Assembly (NCBI RefSeq): GCF_005234135.1 | Contig: NZ_CP039965.1 | Coordinates: 1,240,001-1,304,000 of the forward strand | Length of the DNA: 64,000 nucleotides | Origin: Pseudorhodobacter turbinis | GTDB lineage: Bacteria; Pseudomonadota; Alphaproteobacteria; Rhodobacterales; Rhodobacteraceae | Reading direction: 5' to 3' | Shown: positions 63,526 through 64,000 of the stretch, one piece after another | Position numbering within the stretch: position 1 is the stretch's first letter | Layout: each line of letters opens with the position of its first letter | The notes under the pieces: model-generated | Told to the model about the DNA's origin: nothing | What the model saw: the letters and a program-made list of their open reading frames with translations, nothing else | Databases searched by the model: none | Translations under genes and position numbers: made by a program

Positions 63526-64000
63526 TCAAAATCCGATCAGTGTTTTGCCAAAGTTATCGCCCGCCTTCAGGTGGCTCATGGCCGCTTTCAGATCGGCAAA
63601 GGCAAAGGTTTCGCCCAGAACGGGGTGGATCTGATGTTGGGTCATGGCTTTCATCATCGCCTCCAGCCCGTCACGATGGCCGACGGTGACGCCTTGCAGA
63701 CGGACCTGCCGCGCGACAATCGGGCCAAGCGAGGCCTCTAGTTTAAGCCCCGAAAGCACACCGATCATCGACAACGTCCCACCCGGCCGCACCGCCCGCA
63801 ACGAGAGCGGCAGAGTGGTCTCTCCGCCCAGCTCGATGATGTTGTCATAGCCGCCGTTCTCGCCGGTGATCTCGCGGCTGGCGCGCGCCCAATCGGGGGT
63901 GGTGCGGTAGTTGATCGTCGCATCCGCGCCCATTGCGCGTACCCGGTCCAGCTTTTCATCGCTCGAGGAAATCATCGTCACATGGGCGCCGTGCATCTTG
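63526..64000 (-). CDS. Zinc-type/quinone-oxidoreductase-like alcohol dehydrogenase (MDR family), N-terminus outside window
   Basis: The C-terminal 157 residues of a medium-chain dehydrogenase; the reading frame continues past the right edge. The visible part covers the second half of the Rossmann domain (GAHVTMISSSDEKLDRVRAMGADATINYR), GGYDNIIELGGETTLPLSLRAVRPGGTLSMIGVLSG and the C-terminal TFAFADLKAAMSHLKAGDNFGKTLIGF. Its stop is 2 bp before the acyl-CoA synthetase ATG, so it belongs to the same transcript. Confidence 0.85.
   Translation of the reverse strand, partial: KMHGAHVTMISSSDEKLDRVRAMGADATINYRTTPDWARASREITGENGGYDNIIELGGETTLPLSLRAVRPGGTLSMIGVLSGLKLEASLGPIVARQVRLQGVTVGHRDGLEAMMKAMTQHQIHPVLGETFAFADLKAAMSHLKAGDNFGKTLIGF

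Overview
The window is GC-rich, gene-dense chromosomal DNA that looks like a Rhodobacterales (Roseobacter/Rhodobacter-type) alphaproteobacterium. The evidence is the trgA-trgB-cysK tellurite locus known from Rhodobacter sphaeroides, a C-P lyase cluster with a DUF1045 gene, several TRAP transporters of three types, a DUF6538-type integrase remnant, and Pho-box and BioR-like sites. Species cannot be fixed from sequence reading alone. No CRISPR array, rRNA or replication origin was seen; there is one tRNA gene.

Layout. (1) 1-9.3 kb is core-like: the edge of an NsrR/Rrf2-type regulator, a 51-residue membrane protein, a polyamine-type binding protein, a DNA photolyase with a candidate sigma-E promoter, and a likely operon trgA-trgB-cysK-mscS-alaX. 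(2) A tRNA-Ser(GGA) at 9.36 kb marks the left edge of an accessory region reaching to about 25.2 kb. It holds a broken integrase, an IS66 remnant fused to a broken short-chain dehydrogenase, a decayed IS5-family transposase, and two copies of a 12-bp-periodic GCTACAC repeat near 9.54 and 23.0 kb. Its cargo is a catabolic gene set: an HpsN-like (histidinol-dehydrogenase fold) oxidoreductase, an HpcH/HpaI aldolase, a LigI/COG3618-type amidohydrolase, a glutathionyl-hydroquinone-reductase-like protein, a TAXI-type TRAP system, an opine-dehydrogenase-family protein and two LacI regulators. A shared TGAAA-N2/3-TTTCA motif occurs in three of its intergenic regions. I do not recognise this combination as a described pathway, and it is partly decayed (IS66 insertion, frameshift, amber codon). 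A BioY biotin transporter lies near its right end.

(3) 25.3-37 kb is phosphonate uptake and C-P lyase: phnCDEE behind a Pho box, then phnF, phnGHIJKL, phnN, a DUF1045 2H-phosphoesterase in place of phnP, and phnM. (4) 37-42.5 kb is a complete urease operon, ureDA-ureJ-ureBC-ureEFG, on the minus strand. Its last gene overlaps the 3' end of phnM. Together these two clusters serve phosphorus and nitrogen scavenging from organic compounds.

(5) 42.7-47.3 kb is a MarR-regulated RND efflux pair. (6) 47.3-56 kb has two different TRAP systems back to back, a 3-hydroxyisobutyrate-dehydrogenase-family enzyme, an aldehyde dehydrogenase and a fragment of a thiamine-diphosphate enzyme. (7) 56.2-64 kb is one tightly spaced minus-strand run: zinc-type oxidoreductase (cut by the right edge), acyl-CoA synthetase, PHA synthase, PHA depolymerase, glpD and glpK. 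This suggests joint expression of storage-polymer and glycerol metabolism.

All functions come from recognising motifs and family signatures by eye; no database search was run.
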